A stretch of 5,608 nucleotides of DNA, taken from an uncultured bacterium (GTDB lineage Bacteria; Cyanobacteriota; Vampirovibrionia; Gastranaerophilales; Gastranaerophilaceae). This document shows positions 1 through 5,551 of this stretch, piece after piece (position 1 is the first letter of the stretch; each line of letters opens with the position of its first letter). The position numbers and the translations under genes are program-made. The notes below the pieces were generated by a model, which did no database searches, had not been told where the DNA came from, and worked only from the letters and a program-made list of their open reading frames with translations. Location of the stretch: contig CAPYQR010000094.1 in assembly GCA_948742005.1 (NCBI GenBank), positions 1 through 5,608 of the forward strand, in the 5' to 3' direction.

Positions 1-251
1 TATAATGTCGTTTGGTGACGCACGCAAAATTGAAGAAAATGGCAAACCGGTACGAGGGTATTAAGCAGTCCTTTGCTGTGTCGGCTGGTCGAGAGGTTAG
101 GGTTATTGTTCAACCTAATGCGTTTGACGACATTGCAAGTGCAAAACTGGCTCGAGATATTGCTAAACGCATAGAAGATGAACTGGAGTACCCCGGACAA
201 ATTCGTGTAACAGTAGTAAGAGAAGCTCGCGTTACCGAAATTGCAAAATAG
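1..251 (+). CDS. rny: Ribonuclease Y, C-terminal end (partial, probable frameshift near the window edge)
   Basis: RNase Y is a membrane-anchored endoribonuclease that starts mRNA decay. Only the end of the gene is present. The segment after the KH and HD domains is recognisable: ANRYEGIKQSFAVSAGREV, then LARDIAKRIEDELEYPGQIR and the final VTVVREARVTEIAK, closely following the conserved RNase Y terminus (AGREVRVIV, ELEYPGQIKVTVIRE). This part is read in the frame ending at the TAG at 249-251. Upstream, that frame meets a TAA at 3-5, and the residues before ANRYEG fit the family poorly. The next frame is open to the left edge and reads DARKIEE; dropping one A from the run at 36-39 joins it as KIEEMANRYEG, a better match to the family's LExIAN. 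I therefore read this as one gene with a one-base insertion, from real mutation or sequence error. An independent start at about 12 is unlikely. G+C is about 43-47% here, above the neighbours. ymdB follows after 12 bases, as in Bacillus subtilis. Confidence 0.85.
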
Positions 252-263
252 CAATAAGGTAAA

Positions 264-1115
264 ATGTCAAATATCTTCAAAATTCTTTTTATCGGCGACA
301 TTGTAGGACGACCCGGCAGACAGATTGTTAAAAACTTTCTTGTTGATAACAACAAAAAAGCTGATTATGATTTTATCATTGCAAATATTGAAAACGCAAG
401 CCATGGCTTTGGTTTAACCAAAAAAAACCATGATGAGCTTATCGATTGCGGAATAAATTGCATGACATCGGGCAATCATATCTGGGATAAAAAAGATATT
501 TTAAGCTATATTGAAGAATCCCCCGTATTAATCCGCCCGAATAATTACCACAAAAGCGTTCAAGGTGTTGGTTACAGAATTTTTGATAAAGTAATTGTCT
601 TAAATTTCTTAGGCAGAACTTTCATGCCCCCGATTGATTGTCCTTTTAATTCTTTAGATAATGCAATTGTTGAAATAAAAGAAAAATTAAAACAAAACAA
701 TGAAATAATAGACGATAAAATAATAATAATCGATTTCCACGCAGAAGCGAGTGCCGAAAAACAATGTTTTGCAAGATATGCACTTGAAAACTATAACATT
801 AGCGCCTTTTTTGGAACACATACACATATTCAAACAGCAGACGAAACAATATTAAATGAAAAATGTGCATACATCACAGATGCAGGCTCTTGCGCAAGTA
901 AAAACGGAATAATCGGGATGGAGTATTGTTCTTCATTAAAAAGATTATTAACCTCTGTTAATGAAAGGTTTGATGTCGAAACATCTTATCCTCATGTTTT
1001 AAATGCCTGCGAAGTTGTGTTTGATAACAACATGGCAAAAGAAATCAAAAGGATTAATTATGAAATTAATCCTGAGCAACAAAATCAGGACGAAGTTGGG
1101 GAGATAAAACAATGA
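264..1115 (+). CDS. ymdB: YmdB family metallophosphoesterase (2',3'-cyclic nucleotide phosphodiesterase)
   Basis: This 283-residue protein belongs to the YmdB/TIGR00282 calcineurin-like phosphoesterase family, a cytoplasmic dimetal enzyme. The Bacillus subtilis member hydrolyses 2',3'-cAMP and affects biofilm versus motility decisions and RNA levels. All metal-site motifs are visible: GD with Asp12, NIENA with Glu43 and Asn44, GNH with Asn71 and His72, DFHAEAS with His159, and GTHTH with His186 and His188. The family landmarks GRTFMPP (117-123) and YITDAG also match. The length slightly exceeds the B. subtilis protein (about 264); the extra residues are a Lys/Glu/Asp/Asn/Ile-rich insertion near 137-153 and a polar C-terminal tail after about 265. 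The start is supported by AAGG at 256-259, four bases before the ATG. It lies 12 bases after rny, in an arrangement shared with Firmicutes, and its stop overlaps the next start by ATGA, so the three genes are probably cotranscribed. No promoter is apparent in the short gap. Confidence 0.93.
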   Translation: MSNIFKILFIGDIVGRPGRQIVKNFLVDNNKKADYDFIIANIENASHGFGLTKKNHDELIDCGINCMTSGNHIWDKKDILSYIEESPVLIRPNNYHKSVQGVGYRIFDKVIVLNFLGRTFMPPIDCPFNSLDNAIVEIKEKLKQNNEIIDDKIIIIDFHAEASAEKQCFARYALENYNISAFFGTHTHIQTADETILNEKCAYITDAGSCASKNGIIGMEYCSSLKRLLTSVNERFDVETSYPHVLNACEVVFDNNMAKEIKRINYEINPEQQNQDEVGEIKQ

Positions 1116-1969
1116 AAAAGAAAAAAATCGACCTACATATCCACACAACCTATTCAGACGGAATACTCTCCCCCATACAAATTGTCAATACTGCGATAGA
1201 ATCCAAGCTTGATATAATCGCACTAACTGATCATGATAATGTTTTATCTCACAAAATTGCAAATGATTATATCAAAGAAAAAAAATTAAATCTTGAAATC
1301 GTTCCGGGTGTTGAAATAAATACAATTTATAAGGGTTATGAAGTTCATATCTTAGGATATTTCATGAATAAAAATGACAAAGATTTTATCAACATGCTTG
1401 AATTTCAACAAAAAGCAAGGGTTGAACAAACCCATAAAATCATTGAACTTCTGGCAAAAAAAGCAGGAATCAAAATCAAATTTCAAGATGTTCAAAAACT
1501 TGTAGCACCACAAGGCTCAATCGGCCGCCCGCATATTGCACGCGCAATAACAGCGTGCGGCGGCAGTGCTAATGTTATGGAAGCTTATGCAAAGTTTATC
1601 AACAATAATTCAGAAGTTTATGTTGAAAGAAACACAGTAACGCCTCATGATGCCGTTGAAATAATTTTTGAAGCAGGCGGAGTTCCTGTTTTTGCACATC
1701 CGATTGACGTTGATATAGCAGATGACCTCACAAAAGAACTTGTAAACTATGGCTTAAGAGGAATTGAAGCATACCATAGGAAACATTCCCCTGCTGCTGT
1801 TGAACATTTTTCAACTTTAGCTGAACAATACGGGCTTATTGTTACGGGTGGTTCAGATTTTCATGCGCCCTCATTAAACCATGGGACAATCTTAATGGGT
1901 AAAAATTTTGTTCCCGAATGGGTTTATGATAAATTAATCCGTGAAAAAAAACGGATTGATATGGCTTAG
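1112..1969 (+). CDS. PHP-domain phosphoesterase, YciV/RNase AM type
   Basis: This 285-residue cytoplasmic protein has a PHP (polymerase and histidinol phosphatase) metal-dependent fold with all nine expected ligands: HIH (His9, His11), Asp16, TDHD (His41), GVEI (Glu68), EVHILGY (His79), AHP (His196) and GSDFH (Asp249, His251). An insertion between about 85 and 185 carries IGRPHIA (137-143), typical of the YciV/TrpH subgroup. Characterised relatives include E. coli RNase AM (YciV, 293 residues), a 5'-3' exoribonuclease that trims rRNA 5' ends and short oligonucleotides, and a Chromobacterium violaceum enzyme that removes phosphate from 3',5'-bisphosphonucleotides. Which substrate applies here is not decided by sequence. 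The ATG overlaps the ymdB stop in ATGA and is preceded by GGGGAG at 1098-1103, giving translational coupling. Membership in the rny-ymdB run supports a role in RNA or nucleotide turnover, which is inference. It is not a histidinol phosphatase by context, as no his genes are nearby. Confidence 0.9.
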   Translation: MKKKKIDLHIHTTYSDGILSPIQIVNTAIESKLDIIALTDHDNVLSHKIANDYIKEKKLNLEIVPGVEINTIYKGYEVHILGYFMNKNDKDFINMLEFQQKARVEQTHKIIELLAKKAGIKIKFQDVQKLVAPQGSIGRPHIARAITACGGSANVMEAYAKFINNNSEVYVERNTVTPHDAVEIIFEAGGVPVFAHPIDVDIADDLTKELVNYGLRGIEAYHRKHSPAAVEHFSTLAEQYGLIVTGGSDFHAPSLNHGTILMGKNFVPEWVYDKLIREKKRIDMA

Positions 1970-1972
1970 CGC

Positions 1973-2019
1973 AAAAAACTCAATAATCAATAAAAAATCG
2001 GACAAAGTATAATTATTGA
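1973..2019 (-). terminator. Possible intrinsic terminator after umuC
   Basis: Read on the minus strand just past the umuC stop, an 8-base arm at 2012-2019 (TCAATAAT) pairs perfectly with 1980-1987 (ATTATTGA) across a 24-base loop. One G follows, then a run of six T at 1973-1978. Position and T-run suit a rho-independent terminator, but the stem is almost entirely A-T and the loop is long, so the structure would be weak. A competing pairing (1986-1993 with 2013-2020) exists. No comparable signal with a T-run is seen for the converging plus-strand operon. Confidence 0.3.
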
Positions 2020-2024
2020 TAAAT

Positions 2025-3215
2025 TTATTTAGAGATTCCGAATTTAATACTGTCTTTTCCGAATTTTTCTTCAAGTTTATCTAAAGAAATCGACAAAGCT
2101 TGTTTTTTAATTGTTTCTTCCGTGTTAAACAATGAAACTTGAAGATTATCAGCCTCAATTAACTTAAAGGCGCAAAAACCGACCGAGCGATAAATTACGC
2201 CCTTTTGAAACATCCCTAAAAGTGCTTCTTTTGCATGCGGAATTAATTCAAATTCAGAACTTGAGGGATTTATAAGATTGATTTTTATTGAATTTATTTG
2301 AAAATCTTTCGTTCTAAGCATAACAGAAATTCCTTGCGCGACAAGATTTTCCTGCCTTAATTTTTTGCAAACTTTGTGAATATGGATGTTTAATTGTTCT
2401 TGAATATAATTTAAATCAGTCTGAAATTCCTCAAAACTTTCACTTCTCGAAACGGATTTAGGTGCTTGATGGATTGAAATAACAGGATTTATAACATTTC
2501 CCAATAATTCACTTTTTAAATCAAGTCCCGTTTTGCCAAGATTCTTTTTAATCCAAATATCCTCCTGACAAACAAAATCATAAGCTGTTTGAATTAAATT
2601 TCTTTTCAAAAGCGTATTTAAATTTTTCCCTATTCCCCAAACCTCGCTAATCAGCGTTTCTTTTAATTCCTGCTCGATTTCACGATAGCCGATTAAATAT
2701 GTTTTTAATTCGGGGTTTATTTTTTGAATATTTTTAGATTTATCGCTTGCAAGCTTTGCTAAAACTTTTGAATAAGATAATCCAACAGAAACATCGATTC
2801 CGATTTCATTTTTAATATCGAAAACGATTTTTTGGGCAATTTCATTGTATTTTAAATTAAAAGTTTTATTCAGCCCTGTTAAATCTAAAAATGCCTCATC
2901 AACCGAATAAACCTCAACATCAGGGGTGAATGAGGATAGTTTTTCCATTATTCTTTTTGAAATTGAACAATAATAAGACAAATCTCCCGATAAAAAGGTT
3001 ACTTTTTTAAATTGATGCTTAATCATAAAATACGGAGCGCCCATATTAACACCCATTTTTTTAGCTTCATTAGAGCGTGAAACCACACAGCCATCGTTGT
3101 TTGATAAAACACAAACAGGCTTTGAAACAAGCTCGGGACGTCTTAATCTTTCACATGCAACATAAAAATTATTACAATCAACAAGTGCGATGACTCTTTT
3201 TTTGCAATTTGCCAT
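2025..3215 (-). CDS. umuC: UmuC-type Y-family translesion DNA polymerase (Pol V catalytic subunit)
   Basis: This 396-residue protein is a Y-family polymerase, which copies damaged templates at the cost of fidelity. The acidic catalytic set is intact: Asp13 in ALVDCNNFY and Asp106/Glu107 in YSVDEAFLDL. Tyr18, five residues after Asp13, is the expected steric gate against ribonucleotides. SNNDGCVVSRSNEAK (38-52) is the UmuC-type finger motif. A helix-hairpin-helix with VWGIG lies near 192-214, and the little-finger domain covers roughly 250-355. QVSLF (359-363) is a good beta-clamp-binding motif. The protein stops about 30 residues sooner than E. coli UmuC (422) and lacks the Arg/Thr-rich DUF4113 tail, but no core motif is lost. 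The ATG shares its A with the lexA stop (TAATG), and AAGGAA at 3225-3230 gives a ribosome site nine bases upstream, so it is coupled to lexA and under the same LexA-controlled promoter. UmuC rather than DinB is indicated by the finger motif and by the S24-peptidase partner. Confidence 0.94.
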   Translation of the reverse strand: MANCKKRVIALVDCNNFYVACERLRRPELVSKPVCVLSNNDGCVVSRSNEAKKMGVNMGAPYFMIKHQFKKVTFLSGDLSYYCSISKRIMEKLSSFTPDVEVYSVDEAFLDLTGLNKTFNLKYNEIAQKIVFDIKNEIGIDVSVGLSYSKVLAKLASDKSKNIQKINPELKTYLIGYREIEQELKETLISEVWGIGKNLNTLLKRNLIQTAYDFVCQEDIWIKKNLGKTGLDLKSELLGNVINPVISIHQAPKSVSRSESFEEFQTDLNYIQEQLNIHIHKVCKKLRQENLVAQGISVMLRTKDFQINSIKINLINPSSSEFELIPHAKEALLGMFQKGVIYRSVGFCAFKLIEADNLQVSLFNTEETIKKQALSISLDKLEEKFGKDSIKFGISK

Positions 3216-3808
3216 TAATTAAATTTCCTTGTTATTCCGATTGCAACGCCGAAAATCGTGAGTGAAAATTCAGGGCGCAAAATCGGGTAATTTTTGTTTT
3301 CAGGCTGTAAATAAGTTCCTTTTTCATCTTTTTTCAAAGTTTTTAAGGTAAATTCATTATCGATTATCGCTAAAACAATATCGCCTATTTTTGCACTTTG
3401 CTGTTTTTTAACAATAACATAATCATCCTCAAAAATCCCCGCTTCAATCATTGAATCACCCGAAACTTTAAAAACAAAAGTAGAGGGTGAATTTATTTCT
3501 AAAATTTCATCCATCGAAATCCGAGATTCGATTTTATCATCCATAATTGAAGCAAAACCTGCTCTTAGACGCGAGAGTACAAATTTTGCTTTAAAAAAAT
3601 CAGGATTTATATAGAAATTGTTATTCAAATTAAGAATTAAATTTTTAGATTTAAAAACTTCTAAAAATTGCTTAATTGAATTTTTAGATTTATATCCTGA
3701 ATCCTGTTTAATTTTTTCATAACTCGGAAGAGCTTGGTTTTTGTAAGTTTCTTTTAAAAAATTAAAAAAATTCAATTGTTTTGCAGTTAAATCTTGTTCA
3801 AAATTCAT
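3215..3808 (-). CDS. lexA: LexA-type self-cleaving SOS repressor (HTH plus S24 peptidase), UmuD-like partner of UmuC
   Basis: This 197-residue protein has the two-part LexA layout. Residues 7-60 form the winged-helix DNA-binding domain (LTAKQLNFFNFL, LPSYEKI, KSKNSIKQFLEVFKSKNLI). Residues 76-197 form the S24 peptidase/dimerisation domain. The cleavage site is Ala83-Gly84 in RAGFAS, the nucleophile is Ser119 in SGDSM, and the general-base lysine is Lys156 in FTLKTLKK. Spacing from site to Ser to Lys matches E. coli LexA almost exactly (Ala84-Gly85, Ser119, Lys156). RecA filaments would be expected to trigger cleavage. AGFAS followed by ESRISMDEIL is close to UmuD (AGFPS, EQRIDLNELL), yet the HTH that UmuD lacks is present, so the protein may both repress and, once cleaved, serve UmuC. 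Only one Met is plausible as the start, six residues before the family's LT, although no Shine-Dalgarno precedes it. It is coupled to umuC by TAATG. Whether the genome has another LexA cannot be seen. Confidence 0.9.
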   Translation of the reverse strand: MNFEQDLTAKQLNFFNFLKETYKNQALPSYEKIKQDSGYKSKNSIKQFLEVFKSKNLILNLNNNFYINPDFFKAKFVLSRLRAGFASIMDDKIESRISMDEILEINSPSTFVFKVSGDSMIEAGIFEDDYVIVKKQQSAKIGDIVLAIIDNEFTLKTLKKDEKGTYLQPENKNYPILRPEFSLTIFGVAIGITRKFN

Positions 3809-3814
3809 AATAAT

Positions 3815-3843
3815 ATTATGTACGTTTGAACATAAAAAGTCAA
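3815..3843 (-). promoter_or_regulatory. Sigma-70-like promoter of lexA-umuC
   Basis: On the minus strand, a -35 TTGACT (3838-3843, five of six consensus) is followed by a 17-base spacer and a -10 CATAAT (3815-3820, five of six). Spacing is optimal and both boxes are strong, against a background with many weak -10 look-alikes. Transcription should begin about seven bases past the -10, near 3808-3809, which is at the lexA ATG. The promoter fills nearly all of the 45-base gap after the GDYXXLXY gene, so lexA-umuC has its own regulated start and need not rely on read-through. Confidence 0.75.
3816..3835. promoter_or_regulatory. Likely LexA operator (SOS box)
   Basis: An imperfect 20-base palindrome has arms TTATGT and ACATAA, plus a matching inner C/G pair, so seven of ten positions per half are symmetric. 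The core reads GTAC-GTTT-GAAC on the plus strand. This is close to, but not identical with, the cyanobacterial LexA box (RGTACNNNDGTWCB) and the Bacillus GAACNNNNGTTC box: half-site words are similar, but one is altered. It covers the -10 and most of the spacer of the lexA promoter, an ideal position for autorepression. That it is bound by the adjacent LexA is inference. No second copy was noticed upstream of the DUF2157 gene. Confidence 0.65.
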
Positions 3844-3845
3844 AT

Positions 3846-3865
3846 AAAAAAAGTTAATTTTTAAC
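3846..3865 (-). terminator. Possible weak terminator after the GDYXXLXY gene
   Basis: On the minus strand a 5-base stem (GTTAA/TTAAC, 3853-3865, 3-base loop) is followed at once by seven T (3846-3852). The stem includes the stop codon of the GDYXXLXY gene. The T-run is convincing but the stem is short and A-T rich, so termination is probably partial at best. It lies just upstream of the lexA -35 box and would separate the two transcription units. Confidence 0.3.
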
Positions 3866-4351
3866 AATAATTTCCTTAATTCTTGATTCTCCGTTTTTAT
3901 TAATTGAAACTTTTGCAATTCCGCCTTTTATTAAACCTTGCTCAATTTTTCTTCCTTCGTTTTCTTTAACGAAATATTTTTCAATAGAAGGGTAGTAAAT
4001 TTTGCCGTTTTTAAGTTCACCTTTGATGAAAAGTTCGTTTTTATCGGGTTTTTGGGTTTCAATTCTTTTCATTTGATAAACTTCTTCATCGGTTTTCCTT
4101 TTCAAAACAACATAAACATCCCTGTAATCTTTTGAATAATAATAAGGATTAAACTTAGGAATTTTTGATATTTCATAATCCAAAACAACATAATCCCCGC
4201 GCAAAAAATCTCTAGGATCAACAGGATAAACTTTTAATTGTATTTCTTTTCCGAATTTTAAAATTGATTCGTTAAAAATTAAAATAAAACCCGTAATTAA
4301 AATCCAGCAAATTGTTATTATAATTATATTTTTTTTCATTTCCTTTTTCAT
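3854..4351 (-). CDS. GDYXXLXY family membrane-anchored protein, function unknown
   Basis: This 165-residue protein has a lysine-rich N-terminus, one hydrophobic segment at about 8-26 (IIIITICWILITGFILIF) acting as an anchor, and an extracytoplasmic domain. The naming motif is GDYVVLDY at 52-59, preceded by VYPVDPRDFLRGDY, the usual family context. Lys/Glu-rich beta-type sequence follows to the C-terminus (VSINKNGESRIKEIIV). The family (Pfam GDYXXLXY) has no established activity. It is often encoded beside DUF2157 and DUF4401 membrane proteins, and the gene upstream here is DUF2157-type, 13 bases away, so a shared membrane complex is likely. The first Met is preferred over Met5 because AAGGA at 4358-4362 lies about six bases before it; Met5 would have a ribosome site only three bases away. 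No catalytic residues can be proposed. Confidence 0.82.
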   Translation of the reverse strand: MKKEMKKNIIIITICWILITGFILIFNESILKFGKEIQLKVYPVDPRDFLRGDYVVLDYEISKIPKFNPYYYSKDYRDVYVVLKRKTDEEVYQMKRIETQKPDKNELFIKGELKNGKIYYPSIEKYFVKENEGRKIEQGLIKGGIAKVSINKNGESRIKEIIVKN

Positions 4352-4364
4352 ATTATTTTCCTTA

Positions 4365-5510
4365 TTATTTTGCGTTTTTATCAGCTTTTTTAATTAATTC
4401 ATTTTTCCCTTTTTCAAGTTTAATCCCGATTGCAAGCAAAAACACTCCGCCGATTAAGAAAAACAATGTTTTATCAATATAATCCCAGCAATATCTTGAA
4501 TAACTTACAAGCAAATAAACCAATAAAAATATATCAGATAGATTAATCAAAGAAACATTTTCAAGCTTATAACCGTAATAAAGTCCGTTTGCAATTATAT
4601 AAATTATAAATAAATGCGAAACAATAACAATAAAAATCGGTTCAATTGAGGGTAGAATCAACAAAAATAAAAGCAAAACCGACAAGAAAACAAGAAAAAT
4701 TGATTCAACTTTTCGTAAATTTTCTTTCGTTGTTAAATAATTTTTCAAATTTAACAACAATAAAGCTGCGGGCAAAAATATGTAGAAAAAATTAATCATT
4801 TGATATTTTGAATTAATTGAAAAAATTAAAATCAAAAAAGTGAAAAAAGCAGGAACTAAAGCTGTTAATTTATAAGTAATTGCAAAATCACGATAATTTT
4901 TTTGAATAAAATTTAAATTTGCAAAAGAATATAAAATCAGGCAAAGAGAAAATGGCATAAAAATAGTCCAAGCATCAATTTTATCAACGCCTAAATCGTA
5001 GTAAAAATAAGGAAAAGTTACCAAAAACAAAATAAGAGATAAAATATTAATAGGTTTGCTTTTAAAGATAAAAGCCATGGGATAAACACTCAAAAACCAC
5101 AAAGCAAGGATTGATGAAGCATTTGAATTCCAATTATAAATTTGCCCTATTCTGATGTAACTTGCACCGATTAATAATGTTGATAGAAAAATCAAAGAAT
5201 CGCCAAGTTTAGGGAAAATTTGTTTTTCATACTTTAAAAAATACCCGCCCCACAAAGAAGAAAACGATAAAACCAACAAAAGCAAAACGCTCAGCAAAGG
5301 AATATTTTTAAATAATTCTAAAATCCAATCATTTCCTGCAATGAAAGAAATTACCGCAATTCCGATTAAAATGACTCCGATTGTATATAAAAGAATTTGT
5401 GTAGTGAGCTTCATTCTTTTATTGTTCTCGCTTTTCAATTCCTCAAGCAGAATTTTTGAAAGGTTTTCATCAATTAATCCTTTCTCATGCCATCTTTTGA
5501 TATTTTTCAT
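4365..5510 (-). CDS. DUF2157-type polytopic membrane protein, function unknown
   Basis: This 381-residue protein begins with a short soluble helical region (1-34), including WHEKGLIDENLSKILLEEL, which fits the N-terminus of DUF2157 proteins (a 'GLI..E....L' helix pair). About eleven or twelve hydrophobic segments follow, near 37-58, 71-93, 104-121, 132-149, 153-170, 178-196, 214-232, 239-254, 269-287, 290-310, 323-338 and 346-364. The loop IGASYIRIGQIYNW (114-127) resembles the conserved IGQIYH region of the family. The C-terminus is charged (KLEKGKNELIKK) and probably cytoplasmic. The start is supported by AGAGGA at 5521-5526, ten bases upstream. The GDYXXLXY partner follows after 13 bases and is probably cotranscribed. 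No transport or enzymatic motif is recognised, so function is left open. The polytopic fold is certain from hydrophobicity; assignment to DUF2157 rests on the N-terminus, the IGQIY motif and the partner gene. Confidence 0.78.
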   Translation of the reverse strand: MKNIKRWHEKGLIDENLSKILLEELKSENNKRMKLTTQILLYTIGVILIGIAVISFIAGNDWILELFKNIPLLSVLLLLVLSFSSLWGGYFLKYEKQIFPKLGDSLIFLSTLLIGASYIRIGQIYNWNSNASSILALWFLSVYPMAFIFKSKPINILSLILFLVTFPYFYYDLGVDKIDAWTIFMPFSLCLILYSFANLNFIQKNYRDFAITYKLTALVPAFFTFLILIFSINSKYQMINFFYIFLPAALLLLNLKNYLTTKENLRKVESIFLVFLSVLLLFLLILPSIEPIFIVIVSHLFIIYIIANGLYYGYKLENVSLINLSDIFLLVYLLVSYSRYCWDYIDKTLFFLIGGVFLLAIGIKLEKGKNELIKKADKNAK

Positions 5511-5545
5511 TTAAAATAAATCCTCTAGCTCTATATTTTTATTTT

Positions 5546-5551
5546 ATTATA
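5546..5551 (-). promoter_or_regulatory. Probable -10 element for the DUF2157-GDYXXLXY operon
   Basis: The minus strand has a perfect TATAAT 35 bases upstream of the DUF2157 ATG, giving a leader of roughly 30 bases that contains the AGAGGA ribosome site. No good -35 is present at 16-18 bases; the best TTGACA-like word (TCAACA at 5566-5571) is only 14 bases away. In sequence this A/T-rich a TATAAT can arise by chance, so confidence is moderate. Confidence 0.4.

Noticed and set aside
12..251. A free-standing small protein starting at TTG 12
   Set aside because: The sequence is the conserved end of RNase Y; the apparent start is created by the window edge and the likely frameshift.
110..355. 81-codon open frame on the minus strand
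   Set aside because: It lies antisense to the rny end and the ymdB start, has no ribosome site, and its translation resembles no family; it is a shadow of the real genes.
1970..2024. Strong bidirectional terminator between the converging operons
   Set aside because: Only A-T stems with long loops occur here; a weak minus-strand signal is reported, but nothing convincing serves the plus strand.
3938..4135. 65-codon open frame on the plus strand, rich in Phe
   Set aside because: It is wholly antisense to the GDYXXLXY gene. The Phe-rich composition is the mirror of Lys/Glu codons on the real strand.
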